This document shows, in pieces, positions 1 to 8,207 of a stretch of 64,000 nt of DNA (positions are counted from its first letter, which is position 1; every line of letters begins with the position of its first letter). Both the position numbers and the translations under genes were made by a program. The DNA comes from Nitrosomonas nitrosa (GTDB lineage Bacteria > Pseudomonadota > Gammaproteobacteria > Burkholderiales > Nitrosomonadaceae). Where the stretch lies: contig NZ_QAOO01000009.1 in NCBI RefSeq assembly GCF_003051105.1, positions 1-64,000 on the forward strand, read 5' to 3'. The notes beneath the pieces are model-generated. The model had not been told where the DNA came from, did not search any database, and saw only the letters and a list, made by a program, of their open reading frames with translations.

Positions 1-88
1 GTACCGTCGATATGTTCGCTTGCAATACGCCCGCAAACAGAACACCGCATACCGTCATCAGCCCCTTCAGCCAACTCCTGGCTTCCAT
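1..88 (-). CDS. N-terminus of a secreted or membrane protein, cut by the window edge
   Basis: Only 29 codons are visible, read leftwards from an ATG at 86-88. A very strong Shine-Dalgarno (AAGGAGGGAG on the minus strand, about 96-105) sits just upstream, which is the main reason to believe the start. The peptide has a basic start (R4, K8) followed by a hydrophobic stretch ending in an Ala-rich LFAGVLQA, which looks like a Sec signal peptide. An internal Met at residue 11 is an alternative start. The function cannot be named from this fragment. Confidence 0.55.
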   Translation of the reverse strand, partial: MEARSWLKGLMTVCGVLFAGVLQANISTV

Positions 89-164
89 TATTCTCCCTCC
101 TTTTTTCGTTTTATTTATAAAAAACTACACGAAAATGCCCATTTTAACTACTTTAACAAACAAC

Positions 165-428
165 TCAGGCCATCGCTTTTATTGAGCTTGCCAAACGGCT
201 TTTATGTCTAGCCGCTTTATTCTTATGAATAATCCCTTTATCTGCAATAGAATCGAGAATACTCGTCGATTTTCTATAAACAGCTTGCGCTTGAGTTTTA
301 TCTCCCGACTCAATCGCTTTTCTAACGCTTTTGATCGCGGTTCTTAACCTTGATCGCAAACTAAAATTCCGCTCTCGCCTTGCAACGGTCTGTCTTGCCC
401 GCTTTTTGGCTTGCGCTGTATTCGCCAT
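165..428 (-). CDS. rpsT: 30S ribosomal protein S20
   Basis: The 87-residue, very basic protein begins [13 protein letters not shown], the signature N-terminus of S20, and ends in the usual helical [11 protein letters not shown] segment. Length is typical for the family. S20 binds 16S rRNA early in assembly of the small subunit. It is a stand-alone gene on the minus strand, 77 bp from the partial gene at the window edge and 138 bp downstream of the rubredoxin reductase. The start is fixed by the conserved MANxxxAKKR. Confidence 0.97.
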   Translation of the reverse strand: MANTAQAKKRARQTVARRERNFSLRSRLRTAIKSVRKAIESGDKTQAQAVYRKSTSILDSIADKGIIHKNKAARHKSRLASSIKAMA

Positions 429-565
429 AAATATTCAATTCCTCAATTTGAGTTGCTAAAAACCTCGGGATGTTACGTTTATTCTCGAGATATTGCAATA
501 AAAATCCTAAGTCATAAAACCAAAAAACCCGCGATTAATCTCTTCCCTTTTATCACTGAATCGAT

Positions 566-1720
566 TTAAGCTATTACCGGCGGCAGAAGCGAAACGATTG
601 CGTTTTTTTCTTTGGTTGCTTCGCCCAATAAAGCAAAACCTTGAAGATTGCCCGCTTCATCTCTGAATAGAGCCTTGAGGCCATCTAGCTGAGCATCGAT
701 TTGCCAGCTACCTGGCATAGCAGGATCAGGTGGAGACACGATGGTCGGGCAAGCGGGTGTTTTAACCAATACTGGCATAGGCGGGTAACGGACGGGTGTG
801 GCTGTTCCATTGATAGTGGCTGCTATTGCTCGCGCTGCGTGTGTAATTGGCATTACAAATGGCAACACTTTACCCTCCACCTCAGCACAATCCCCCAACG
901 CGAAAATACTTGCATCTTGGGTTTGTAAAAATCGATTGGTCACTATGCCGCGATTAACATGAATACCCGTAGTTTGTGCTAGCGTTGTGCGTGGCCGCAA
1001 ACCCACTGCCGACAAAACCAGGTCGACTTCTATCACCTGGTCATCAGCCAAAATTAATCGATAGCGATGCCCTCTTCGCTCGATAGATTGCGTTTGTGTA
1101 TTCAAATGAAATTGGATACCCGCTGCCGCGAGCTTATCATGCAGATACTTACCCGCTTCTGTAGGGAGCAATCGACCCAAAGGCTGCATACTGATGTCTA
1201 TTATGCGTACTTGGTAACCTGCTCCTGCTAGATCATTAGCAAATTCACAGCCGATTAAGCCTGCTCCAAGTATGGCGATTTCTTTTTTTCCTTCTAAGGC
1301 TTCGCGAAAGCGGCGATAATCATCGAGATCGTTTACAGACAAAATATCGTCGACCGCATCCCCTGATAAGGGCAATCGAATAGGATCGGCACCCACCGCT
1401 AACACCAATTTACTAAAAACTAGATGACCACCGTTCTCAAGTTTTATGGCTTTGTTCGCTTGATCAATTTCCTGGGCACGCGTATGCGTGTGTATCTCTA
1501 TTTTTAGCTGGGCCGTCATTTGCGCGGCATCCGAATTCAAAATAGCAGCGGGCGTCTTACCTGTCGCTAACGCATTGGATAGCATCGGCTTGGAATAAAA
1601 CCCGCCATGATCAGCAGATAACATAGTGATAGGAATATCGCTATTCAATTTACGTAACTCCCTAGCCACAGCGTAGCCTGCAAGACCACTGCCAATAACT
1701 ACAACTGATTGCTGACTCAT
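566..1720 (-). CDS. FAD/NAD(P)-dependent oxidoreductase, rubredoxin reductase type
   Basis: This 384-residue flavoprotein has an N-terminal FAD dinucleotide fold (VVVIGSGLAGYAVAREL, residues 6-22) and a second NAD(P)H-binding GxGxxG (ILGAGLIGCEF, near residue 150). A C-terminal FALGDCAEV motif contacts the flavin. The arrangement matches rubredoxin/ferredoxin reductases of the RubB/AlkT type, which pass electrons from NAD(P)H to rubredoxin. The partner is obvious: its ATG overlaps the stop of a rubredoxin gene by 4 bp (ATGA), so the two are translationally coupled. The final electron acceptor (a hydroxylase, peroxide or oxygen defence) is not visible here. Confidence 0.85.
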   Translation of the reverse strand: MSQQSVVVIGSGLAGYAVARELRKLNSDIPITMLSADHGGFYSKPMLSNALATGKTPAAILNSDAAQMTAQLKIEIHTHTRAQEIDQANKAIKLENGGHLVFSKLVLAVGADPIRLPLSGDAVDDILSVNDLDDYRRFREALEGKKEIAILGAGLIGCEFANDLAGAGYQVRIIDISMQPLGRLLPTEAGKYLHDKLAAAGIQFHLNTQTQSIERRGHRYRLILADDQVIEVDLVLSAVGLRPRTTLAQTTGIHVNRGIVTNRFLQTQDASIFALGDCAEVEGKVLPFVMPITHAARAIAATINGTATPVRYPPMPVLVKTPACPTIVSPPDPAMPGSWQIDAQLDGLKALFRDEAGNLQGFALLGEATKEKNAIVSLLPPVIA

Positions 1721-1884
1721 ATCATCTCTACCATTTCGAAATCATCTTTGACTACTCCGCACTCGGGACAGGACCAACTCGCGGGGATTTCTTCCCAACG
1801 CGTTCCCGCCTCGATACCATGTTCTGGATCGCCTATCGATTCGTCATAAATAAACCCACATACCATGCACTGAAACTTTCGCAT
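1717..1884 (-). CDS. Rubredoxin
   Basis: A 55-codon gene with the two CxxCG knuckles that bind a single iron: Cys6-x-x-Cys9-Gly and Cys39-Pro-x-Cys42-Gly. Between them are the conserved Tyr13 and a Gly-Asp-Pro turn (GDPEHGI). Length is that of a minimal rubredoxin. It acts as a one-electron carrier fed by the reductase encoded immediately downstream, whose ATG overlaps this stop codon by 4 bp. The family is small and highly recognisable, so the identification is firm, but the downstream pathway is unknown. Confidence 0.93.
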   Translation of the reverse strand: MRKFQCMVCGFIYDESIGDPEHGIEAGTRWEEIPASWSCPECGVVKDDFEMVEMI

Positions 1885-1920
1885 CGAATTATCAAACTCC
1901 TATTAGATTTTGCATATTTA

Positions 1921-2019
1921 TACTCATCGCACCTCAAAATTCGGCATCTACACCTTCTCCCGCTGGAGAAGGTTGAATGAGGGGTGATAAAAATCCAATT
2001 TTGAGGTGTGAAGCGTATA
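1921..2019. repeat. About 100-bp palindromic intergenic element, copy 1
   Basis: This near-perfect inverted repeat lies between the divergent rubredoxin and htpX genes. The outer arms carry CACCTCAAAATT (1930-1941) and its complement AATTTTGAGGTGTG (1997-2010). The centre has a second palindrome with arms ACCTTCTCC and GGAGAAGGT around 1951-1973. A related copy lies at 22739-22840 in inverted orientation. There is no coding potential, so it resembles a MITE or REP-like element that would fold into a long hairpin. The rest of the 319-bp gap (1885-2203) holds only promoters that I cannot place. Confidence 0.75.
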
Positions 2020-2203
2020 ATTGTTTCAATAATTGTACCCCAACGAATGAACTTGGTTCGCCTTTACTATTTTCACCATTTCATAATTCATGCTTGATAG
2101 AATACATGCCTCATTTTCGCCACTGAGGCAAAATTGAACCAATGTCTGGAAGGCTATTCAAATGTTCGTTAATAAAAAAACAACTAATAGGTAGAGTTAA
2201 TCC

Positions 2204-3088
2204 ATGAAACGTATTCTTTTATTCATTGCAACCAACCTAGCTATTTTAGTGGTACTCAGCATTACGTTGAGGATATTGGGTGTCGACCGTGTGCTTGATG
2301 CTGAAAGCGGTGGGTTGAACTATAACTCCCTGCTGGTATTCTCGGCTGTCATTGGATTCGGGGGCTCGCTTATTTCTCTCGCCATGTCTAAATGGAGCGC
2401 GAAACATATGACTGGCGCAGTTGTCATCGATATTCCATCGAATGCAACGGAAGGATGGCTGGTTGAAACTGTTCGTCGACAAGCTAAAGCATCCGGTATT
2501 GGCATGCCAGAGGTTGCTATCTACGATTCACCTGATGTCAATGCTTTTGCAACGGGTATGAGCCGCAATAATGCACTTGTTGCAGTGAGTACGGGTTTAC
2601 TCCAGAAAATGGAGCGAGATGAAATCGAAGCCGTATTGGCGCATGAAGTCAGCCACATCGCCAATGGCGACATGGTGACACTGACCTTAATTCAAGGTGT
2701 GGTCAATACCTTTGTTATTTTCCTATCCAGAATCATCGGACATGCAGTCGATCGCATCATCTTCAAAACTGAAGAAGAACATGGTCCAGCCTATCTCATA
2801 ACAAGTATCATTGCTCAGATCGTGCTGGGGATCCTTGCGAGTATCATTGTCATGTGGTTCAGCAGGCAGCGTGAATTCCGTGCAGATGCGGGCAGCGCAA
2901 AACTGGTCGGTCGGAATAAAATGATCGCGGCTCTTGAAAGATTGAAACAGCAGTATGAACCTTCTCATTTACCCGACAAAATGGCCGCGTTTGGTATCTC
3001 AGGAAAACAGAGCCAGATAGGTCGTCTATTTATGTCTCACCCTCCTCTCGATGAGCGTATTGCTGCTTTACGTGAGGCTGCGTATTGA
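2204..3088 (+). CDS. htpX: Membrane-bound zinc metalloprotease HtpX
   Basis: The 294-residue protein has two N-terminal membrane segments (about 4-24 and 38-58) and a zinc-protease motif HEVSH at about residue 147, followed by ANGD. Two further hydrophobic segments come next, then an [14 protein letters not shown] segment supplying the third zinc ligand. Length equals that of E. coli HtpX (293). HtpX is an inner-membrane quality-control endoprotease active on damaged membrane proteins, with its catalytic site on the cytoplasmic face. The ATG is preceded by a weak purine-rich site. A hairpin follows the gene and separates it from convergent mlaA. Confidence 0.95.
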   Translation: MKRILLFIATNLAILVVLSITLRILGVDRVLDAESGGLNYNSLLVFSAVIGFGGSLISLAMSKWSAKHMTGAVVIDIPSNATEGWLVETVRRQAKASGIGMPEVAIYDSPDVNAFATGMSRNNALVAVSTGLLQKMERDEIEAVLAHEVSHIANGDMVTLTLIQGVVNTFVIFLSRIIGHAVDRIIFKTEEEHGPAYLITSIIAQIVLGILASIIVMWFSRQREFRADAGSAKLVGRNKMIAALERLKQQYEPSHLPDKMAAFGISGKQSQIGRLFMSHPPLDERIAALREAAY

Positions 3089-3107
3089 GATAGTTACTAT
3101 TTTTAAT

Positions 3108-3143
3108 ATTCGGTAGGATGCGGTTATGTGTATCCTACCGAAT
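3108..3143. terminator. Hairpin between convergent htpX and mlaA
   Basis: A 12-bp perfect stem (ATTCGGTAGGAT at 3108-3119 pairing with ATCCTACCGAAT at 3132-3143) closes a 12-nt loop in the convergent gap. No T-run follows on the plus strand. It may act as a bidirectional transcription stop or an mRNA 3'-end stabiliser. Confidence 0.5.
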
Positions 3144-3199
3144 CGCAAAGTTTACGCAGAAACAGACTGGATTATCCTGTTGAATCTCATCAAGCGAGC

Positions 3200-3970
3200 T
3201 TATTCGAGCTTTTCTGTTTCATCTTCACCATTAAACTCGAAGCTCTCATCTGCCGGTGGGCTACCGTCATAAACCAAATTCTGACGGCGTTGTAAATAAG
3301 CATCGCGTACAAATTCGTATTTATCCAGGGCTGCTTCTTCCAATGTCTTGTCCGTATCGAGCATTTGAGCACGCGTATCAATCGCCCATCCAACTGAAGC
3401 AGGAAATCGAACAGTCAGAAAATCAAAATCAGGATAGATCGACCAGATTGGATGAAAAATAGAACTGTCCACCGCAATACCTACAGCGTCACGTATCGTA
3501 CTCGGACCTAAGAAAGGTAATACAAGATAGGGTCCCGGGCCAATGCCATAACGGCCAAGTGTTTGGCCAAAATCTTCATTACGTTTACTTATGTCGATAT
3601 CACTCACGGCGCTGATATCACTCGCAAGATCGATAATTCCAAACAAGCCAAATGTCGAGTTAATTACGACACGTGTTGCGCTAGCTGCCGCATCATCGAA
3701 CTTGAGCTGCAGCAAAGCATTGGCCGTAATCACGACATCGCCAAAGTTTGAAAAAACATTACCAATTATCATTTCGAGCGGATCCGGTACAATCGCTCGA
3801 TACCCCCTAGCGACTGGCTCCAGTACAAAATCATCCACTTTTTCATTAAATGCAAATACTGCTCGGTTCATTGATTCTAAAGGATCTCTCCGATTCTCGA
3901 CCGAAGCACAACCAATCAGCATATACCCTAATAACATCAAAACCAGAAATCTATAGCGATATAAGATCAT
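3200..3970 (-). CDS. mlaA: MlaA (VacJ) family phospholipid-transport lipoprotein
   Basis: The 256-residue lipoprotein has a signal sequence ending in a lipobox (LIGC, cysteine at about residue 21) and the family hallmarks: ESMNRAVFAFNEKVDDF, an FFxNFGD-like NVFSNFGD segment and an RYGIGPGPYLVLPFLGPS block. MlaA is the outer-membrane part of the Mla pathway that returns mislocalised phospholipids from the outer leaflet. The acidic C-terminal tail is not conserved in the family. It stands alone here, without mlaBCDEF, and forms the left border of the island. Confidence 0.9.
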   Translation of the reverse strand: MILYRYRFLVLMLLGYMLIGCASVENRRDPLESMNRAVFAFNEKVDDFVLEPVARGYRAIVPDPLEMIIGNVFSNFGDVVITANALLQLKFDDAAASATRVVINSTFGLFGIIDLASDISAVSDIDISKRNEDFGQTLGRYGIGPGPYLVLPFLGPSTIRDAVGIAVDSSIFHPIWSIYPDFDFLTVRFPASVGWAIDTRAQMLDTDKTLEEAALDKYEFVRDAYLQRRQNLVYDGSPPADESFEFNGEDETEKLE

Positions 3971-4211
3971 TTTACGTCTATTGTTTTTATTTGCGAACGG
4001 GGCATCTTGCCATATTTACGTATTTGCGACAACCTAATGATCACCTCTAAATTCGCGATTACCTTTTCTGATTTGTCTCACGCGATCAGGCGGTTGACGC
4101 GGAATACACGATTTTTCGTACAAACTAGCTTATTGAACCGGGGTTGGAGTTTCGAGCCATTTTTAGATAATCAAAGACAACCCGAGTATTTAGCGGACAT
4201 TTTTCGTCATC

Positions 4212-4394
4212 TCAGGAGAATTGTTTCGCTTTGCTTCTTGTTTTTTGTCTGCCCTGATCATCAAGCGCACTGCACATAGTTTTTCCGTCAATAGCTAGGA
4301 GAGGCTCATCCAAATAGACTGATTGACTGCATACGAGCCTGGTTGGCCGGATTTTCCGATCCTTTTCGTTAAATAGAACGGCTATTCGTCTCAA
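4212..4394 (-). pseudogene. Probable transposase fragment (ISAs1-like)
   Basis: This 60-codon open stretch contains PLLAIDGKTMCSALDDQGRQ, which resembles the conserved AIDGKT strand carrying the first catalytic Asp of ISAs1-type transposases. Nothing on either side continues the protein, so it is at most a relic. The match rests on one short motif, so confidence is low. Sequence from 3971 to 4211 shows no recognisable gene. Confidence 0.35.
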
Positions 4395-4579
4395 TTGATC
4401 GAAAAATCCAACTCAATCAATCTCATCCTCGCTACATCGCTATTCTCGGCCAGTCTTACCTAACTCATAATGATGCGGTGTTTCATACTGAATTGGATGC
4501 CACGATACGAATCATCAGTGCGCGTCTAATGACAAAGCAAGAGAAAAAGGTTTATGAAGAAGACCAAGGTAAAAGATGA
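4382..4579 (+). pseudogene. C-terminal remnant of a BrnT-type toxin
   Basis: Read in frame from 4382, the sequence gives RYIAILGQSY, then TIRIISARLMTKQEKKVYEE and a stop at 4577-4579. RYIAIG, then (T)IRIISAR..T..E...YEE is the conserved C-terminal half of BrnT (PF04365), a RelE-fold ribonuclease toxin. There is no start codon or N-terminal half, and no recognisable BrnA follows. The gene is therefore decayed. The interval 4580-4801 holds no gene that I can support. Confidence 0.5.
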
Positions 4580-4801
4580 ACTTAATCATAATCTTGCAAA
4601 AAACTGTCAAGTGAGCAACTTGCAAAATTTAGGGATTAAGCAGAATTACTGGTTTGAACAGCCAACAAAAGCAAGATAGCCTGTCCATAAGTGATAAAGC
4701 TGAGTTATCAGAAACACAAAAATCATTAACAAATGAAAAGATTCCGGATGCCGGGAGCTGAGTGACATACCCGATTTGATCTAATACTCAAATGCCAGAT
4801 T

Positions 4802-5104
4802 CTAAATAAGCGCTTCTTTCTGTGATTGCCACGGATGAATTTTACGAATTTTATTGCCTAGCGCGGTTTTAGCTTTATCAAGCTCATAGGCTTTTTGCAG
4901 GTTTAACCAAAGCTCAGGGCCGGTGCCAAAGAACTGTCCTAACCGCAAAGCAGTATCTGCTGTTAAATCCCGTTTGCCACGAATAATCTGTGAGATACGG
5001 TTTGGTGGCACATCAATTTGCCGCGCAAGCTCAGTGCGCGTCATACCAATTTCCGTTAATTCATCAGCGAGAAATTCGCCGGGGTGAATAGCTTCTCTAA
5101 CCAT
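4802..5104 (-). CDS. higA: HigA-type antitoxin, XRE family
   Basis: The 100-residue protein begins with the HigA signature IHPGEFLADELTEIGMT and has a helix-turn-helix over residues about 20-60 (ELARQIDVPPNRISQIIRGKRD). The TADTALRLGQFFGTGPELWLNLQ block is characteristic of HigA/VapI antidotes. It should neutralise the toxin encoded 26 bp upstream and repress the shared promoter. As in other higBA loci, the toxin gene comes first. The gene closes the pair on the minus strand next to remnants of another toxin system. Confidence 0.93.
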   Translation of the reverse strand: MVREAIHPGEFLADELTEIGMTRTELARQIDVPPNRISQIIRGKRDLTADTALRLGQFFGTGPELWLNLQKAYELDKAKTALGNKIRKIHPWQSQKEALI

Positions 5105-5130
5105 CTTTGTTTACCTTTTCATAGACTGTT

Positions 5131-5406
5131 TCAGTGATAATCCACGATTTCCACATCAATTGCGCCTTCGTCCCACATAAAATACACGCGCCATTGTTGA
5201 TTGATACGAATACTGTATTGTCCCACTCTATCGCCGGATAAGCGTTCAAAGCAATTGCTGGGTAATGCAACCAACGCTTCCAGCGTAATGGCGGCATCCA
5301 GTATTCGGAGACGCTTTTCCGCTTGGCGTTTAAAGCTGGAAAACGCCGCAACATGCTGACCGTCAAAGAGGCGCTGGGTTTTCCGGCATTTAAAGCTCTT
5401 TATCAT
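5131..5406 (-). CDS. higB: HigB-type toxin, RelE/ParE superfamily
   Basis: The protein begins MIKSFKCRKTQRLFDGQ and contains ERLSGDRVGQYSIRINQQWR and an EIVDYH C-terminus, the fingerprint of HigB ribosome-dependent mRNA interferases. I chose the ATG at 5404-5406 (91 residues), because the five extra upstream codons lie inside the operator palindrome and do not match the family. The basic residues expected for RNA cleavage are present, so the toxin is likely active. The stop is 26 bp from higA. Confidence 0.93.
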   Translation of the reverse strand: MIKSFKCRKTQRLFDGQHVAAFSSFKRQAEKRLRILDAAITLEALVALPSNCFERLSGDRVGQYSIRINQQWRVYFMWDEGAIDVEIVDYH

Positions 5407-5415
5407 TCTTAACCC

Positions 5416-5434
5416 TAACACGCATGACGTGTTA
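5416..5434. promoter_or_regulatory. Palindromic operator upstream of higBA
   Basis: A perfect 7-bp inverted repeat with a 5-bp spacer (TAACACG-CATGA-CGTGTTA) begins 10 bp upstream of the higB ATG. Its position and symmetry suit autoregulation by the HigA dimer. Two overlapping TTGACG hexamers on the minus strand just upstream could supply the -35 element. The remaining gap up to 5577 shows nothing else. Confidence 0.6.
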
Positions 5435-5577
5435 CGTCAATCGTCAATATGATACGATAATTAAAATCAAGTTTAAGGGGACGGTGATTTACTAACTATG
5501 ATAATGAAACTCTATATTATCCGATGGTTGGAGAAATAAATTATTGAAATATAAAATTTGTCCTGAGATGCGAAGGG

Positions 5578-6471
5578 TTAAGATAATTCTTCAAAAAACA
5601 TCGTCTTTTCATGCAGATTGCAAACAACCCTACCTGTTTTTTCTTTTCGCATTTTCCTCCACACCACAAAGCCAGTAAGAATTGCTTGTTCCCATTGTTT
5701 AGGTGTAGCCTTCTTGACTTCAAGGTGTCTTGTTAATTGCCTGATTGTATGTAGTAATTGTTCATCTATCGTTTGAATTCCATCGTAAAAATTATGATTT
5801 CTAGCGTGTTCAAATACCAGTGCAGAAATTGCTTCATCAATTACAATAGCTCTTCCACCATCTTCTATTTCATTTATTAAATCATTGCTTCGCCTTTTTT
5901 TGTGCATTAATGCTCTGGCAGTGGGCGACCAGCCGAGTACAGTCACGTACGAGAAATGAAACAGGTCATGATATCTGTAGTAATCGTCTTCGTAGTGGTT
6001 ATCACGAATTGGGTCGCCAAATTTTTGCCCGTTAATGAATATTTCAACACATTCTTTTCCATTGTTATCGACCCCTTCGTTAAACTCCGCTACGAATTCC
6101 CTAGGAAACTGCTCTGTCTCTTCAAATCCGTCATCAAAAAATTCACCTCCAAGGTTTAGCTGACCTTCGCTATGTAGATCAATCCACCTTTCTTTGGTTT
6201 TTTTCAGGTTGTATTCTAGAATTTCTGAGAGAGGAATTTTTTCTATAGTTGCAATTGATGTGAGATACCAAATGATATCGCCCAGTTCTTCCATTATTTT
6301 TTCACGAAAGATCGCGTAGCTGTCTCCATCACGTATTTTTTTCTTATATTCAGTAGATAAACCTCCAACTTCTCCATTGAGGCCAAGCATTACAATTGAA
6401 AGCGCCTTTTCGTGATCTTTATTGAATTGCATCGTCTCAGCAGCTTCAGCCTGATACTCATCTGCATTCAT
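5578..6471 (-). CDS. MazG-like nucleotide pyrophosphohydrolase with a unique C-terminal domain
   Basis: Residues about 20-95 form an all-alpha NTP pyrophosphohydrolase domain. It has GLNGEVGGLSTEYKKKIRDGD (Glu34, Glu41) and a second helix EELGDIIWYL with the metal-binding ExxD (Glu62, Asp65). The usual second acidic residue of the first ExxE is Gly37, a possible weakening. The C-terminal 200 residues, including an HDLFHFSYVTVLGWSPTARAL segment, are not recognised but look globular and rich in His and acidic residues. MazG enzymes hydrolyse (d)NTPs or modified nucleotides to monophosphates. It is the last gene of the six-gene operon, overlapping the previous gene by 14 bp. Confidence 0.75.
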   Translation of the reverse strand: MNADEYQAEAAETMQFNKDHEKALSIVMLGLNGEVGGLSTEYKKKIRDGDSYAIFREKIMEELGDIIWYLTSIATIEKIPLSEILEYNLKKTKERWIDLHSEGQLNLGGEFFDDGFEETEQFPREFVAEFNEGVDNNGKECVEIFINGQKFGDPIRDNHYEDDYYRYHDLFHFSYVTVLGWSPTARALMHKKRRSNDLINEIEDGGRAIVIDEAISALVFEHARNHNFYDGIQTIDEQLLHTIRQLTRHLEVKKATPKQWEQAILTGFVVWRKMRKEKTGRVVCNLHEKTMFFEELS

Positions 6472-7465
6472 CTTTTACTCCTAATTGGATTTTCCATTTG
6501 GGGGGGAAAAAATATCTGATTGGTTCAGGATTCTGTTTAAAGCGCTGCTTAATGCGTGTTCTTCCAGAAAAACCGGATAGATTTGGATGCGCAACACGAC
6601 AGTATTTATCTACTTCACAAAAAATATTTTGTATATCTATATACTGTAACGGACGATTTCCGATTTTTTTAAAGTCAAGCCCTAGTCGTTCGAATTCTAG
6701 TTCTTGCCTATCCGTCATCATTTTGATGATATCCGTTTCCGATAAGCCACCAAGCTTAGAAAAGCATTTCTTGATTCCGTCCCTAGCTCCCGGCCCGGGA
6801 ATAGTAAATTCTGTTTCGTTAAAGTCGATTAGGTCACTATAGTTCAGGTCAGTCACGTATTGGTATGCTAGAAATCTGCCGATTAAAGGGTAATCAAGAA
6901 GTAATGCATATGCTTGCATCATCTTTTTGCATGATGCTACTTTGTCTGCCAAATTTTCATCTAGCATTCTCTTTAAAAGAATTAGATGCGCATGATGCTT
7001 TCTTGTTACATTAAATTCTTTACATCCAGAGGCCATCATATAAGCGTTCGAATACAATGTCCTGCCACTGTTCATTTCACTGTCTAGAAAAGTTCTAAAA
7101 GAATCCAAATTAAAATTATCGACATTTAGATCGCCAAATTTATTTTCCAATAACTGCCATGTCTCAATTTTGTTAAAAAGCTTGAACAATATCACTCTGA
7201 ACAAAATATCATTTGCTGTACGTTTGTTACAGTTCTGGTAGATTACGTTTTTTATTAGATACTGGCTTACTCTGTCACATGCCCGATACACATTGGTAAA
7301 CTTGAATTCTTGAATTATTGAATCTTTTGTAAATGGAGGGTTTTCAACTTTAAGTCGCGCAAAAAATACGTTTTGTCGTTCGTAAGCGAATCTCCAGAAA
7401 GTGTCATATGCTATTGTAGGCTTGGCGGGATCGAGTTTAATAATAATATCAGTCTGTTTCGACAT
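6458..7465 (-). CDS. Protein with 5-hmdU DNA kinase helical domain (thymine-hypermodification-type fold)
   Basis: The 335-residue protein carries TFWRFAYERQ (residues 22-31), FTNVYRACDRVSQYL (56-70), LFRVILFKLFNKIETW (88-103) and, near the C-terminus, HPNLSGFSGRTR. This pattern recalls the helical domain shared by phage 5-hydroxymethyl-dU DNA kinases and the alpha-glutamyl/putrescinyl thymine pyrophosphorylases (HMUDK_hel/aGPT-Pplase group), a helix-hairpin-helix glycosylase-like fold acting on hypermodified thymine. No P-loop kinase domain is attached. It overlaps the thymidylate-synthase-like gene upstream by 17 bp and the MazG gene downstream by 14 bp. I recognise the domain from memory of motifs, and the bacterial role is unknown. 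Confidence 0.7.
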   Translation of the reverse strand: MSKQTDIIIKLDPAKPTIAYDTFWRFAYERQNVFFARLKVENPPFTKDSIIQEFKFTNVYRACDRVSQYLIKNVIYQNCNKRTANDILFRVILFKLFNKIETWQLLENKFGDLNVDNFNLDSFRTFLDSEMNSGRTLYSNAYMMASGCKEFNVTRKHHAHLILLKRMLDENLADKVASCKKMMQAYALLLDYPLIGRFLAYQYVTDLNYSDLIDFNETEFTIPGPGARDGIKKCFSKLGGLSETDIIKMMTDRQELEFERLGLDFKKIGNRPLQYIDIQNIFCEVDKYCRVAHPNLSGFSGRTRIKQRFKQNPEPIRYFFPPKWKIQLGVKDECR

Positions 7466-8207
7466 ATTTTCTATACTTATTTGTAAAATTTCTGGCTTCA
7501 GTTTTATTCATTCTCCCCAGTTCAAGTACACTAGCGATACAATTGACTTCATCTAGCTCAAGCCCCATTTTACCGGCCATAAAATTCCCAAGATTTCGTA
7601 ACCCAACATAGTTACCATACCCTCTATTAGTAAGATGCTGCATGGCATATATAGCGTTGATAGTCATTTTTCCACTTTTTTTCGGAATAAAGCAGACCTG
7701 CTGTAAGCAAGGGAAGCCTCTCATTGTTTGGGATGTATGATCAATCGAAGGGTCGAATGTCAAAGCTATTAATGCGGAACGCCTATGCACAGGTTTTCTC
7801 ACGCCTTCTACACCGTTATATGTGTCTATAATATGCTTAAGCTGATTGATTGGTTGGCCGCTTGCCTCATTGAAAGCAATTAAACGTCTAAAGTAATGTC
7901 CATTTCTATTTTGTTTATCTTTTTTTACATGCTTCCAGATATTTTCAAAGCGTTCAAAGACTGTGCTCTGATCACCAGTAGCTAGGCTTTTCGGAAATAT
8001 CGTGCTGGCAGTTGTTTCAAATGAGTTCTGCCCTATACGTTTAAGAAACTCATTGAGATCATTTTCCAGTTCTTCTTGATAGTCAGGGACTGAATTGTTG
8101 ACAGCAAAATTCGCCACGAGTGGTGCAATTTCTGTACTCGCACTATCAGCTATAGCAATCAGTATTTTTAGCCAGCATTCTGTTATTGAATTTCCACGTA
8201 CAATCAT
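7449..8207 (-). CDS. Thymidylate synthase/hydroxymethylase-like protein
   Basis: The C-terminal half of this 252-residue protein aligns by eye with thymidylate synthases. FPCLQQVCF carries a candidate catalytic Cys167 in place of PPCH. It is followed by KMTINAIYAMQHLTNRGYGN, where TS has the QRSxDxxLGxPFN strand, with Asn199 as the nucleotide-discriminating residue, and then by a long helix. The first 80 residues do not resemble TS. Such proteins methylate or hydroxymethylate C5 of dUMP/dCMP; the substrate here is open. It overlaps the ImmA-like gene by 4 bp and the 5-hmdU kinase-domain gene by 17 bp. It is clearly not the housekeeping thyA, which would be about 264 residues with standard motifs. 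Confidence 0.65.
   Translation of the reverse strand: MIVRGNSITECWLKILIAIADSASTEIAPLVANFAVNNSVPDYQEELENDLNEFLKRIGQNSFETTASTIFPKSLATGDQSTVFERFENIWKHVKKDKQNRNGHYFRRLIAFNEASGQPINQLKHIIDTYNGVEGVRKPVHRRSALIALTFDPSIDHTSQTMRGFPCLQQVCFIPKKSGKMTINAIYAMQHLTNRGYGNYVGLRNLGNFMAGKMGLELDEVNCIASVLELGRMNKTEARNFTNKYRKYVETD

Noticed and set aside
6498-6842. Plus-strand 114-codon frame inside the six-gene operon
   Set aside because: It is the shadow of the minus-strand 5-hmdU-kinase-domain gene, which has family motifs and overlaps its neighbours as an operon gene should.
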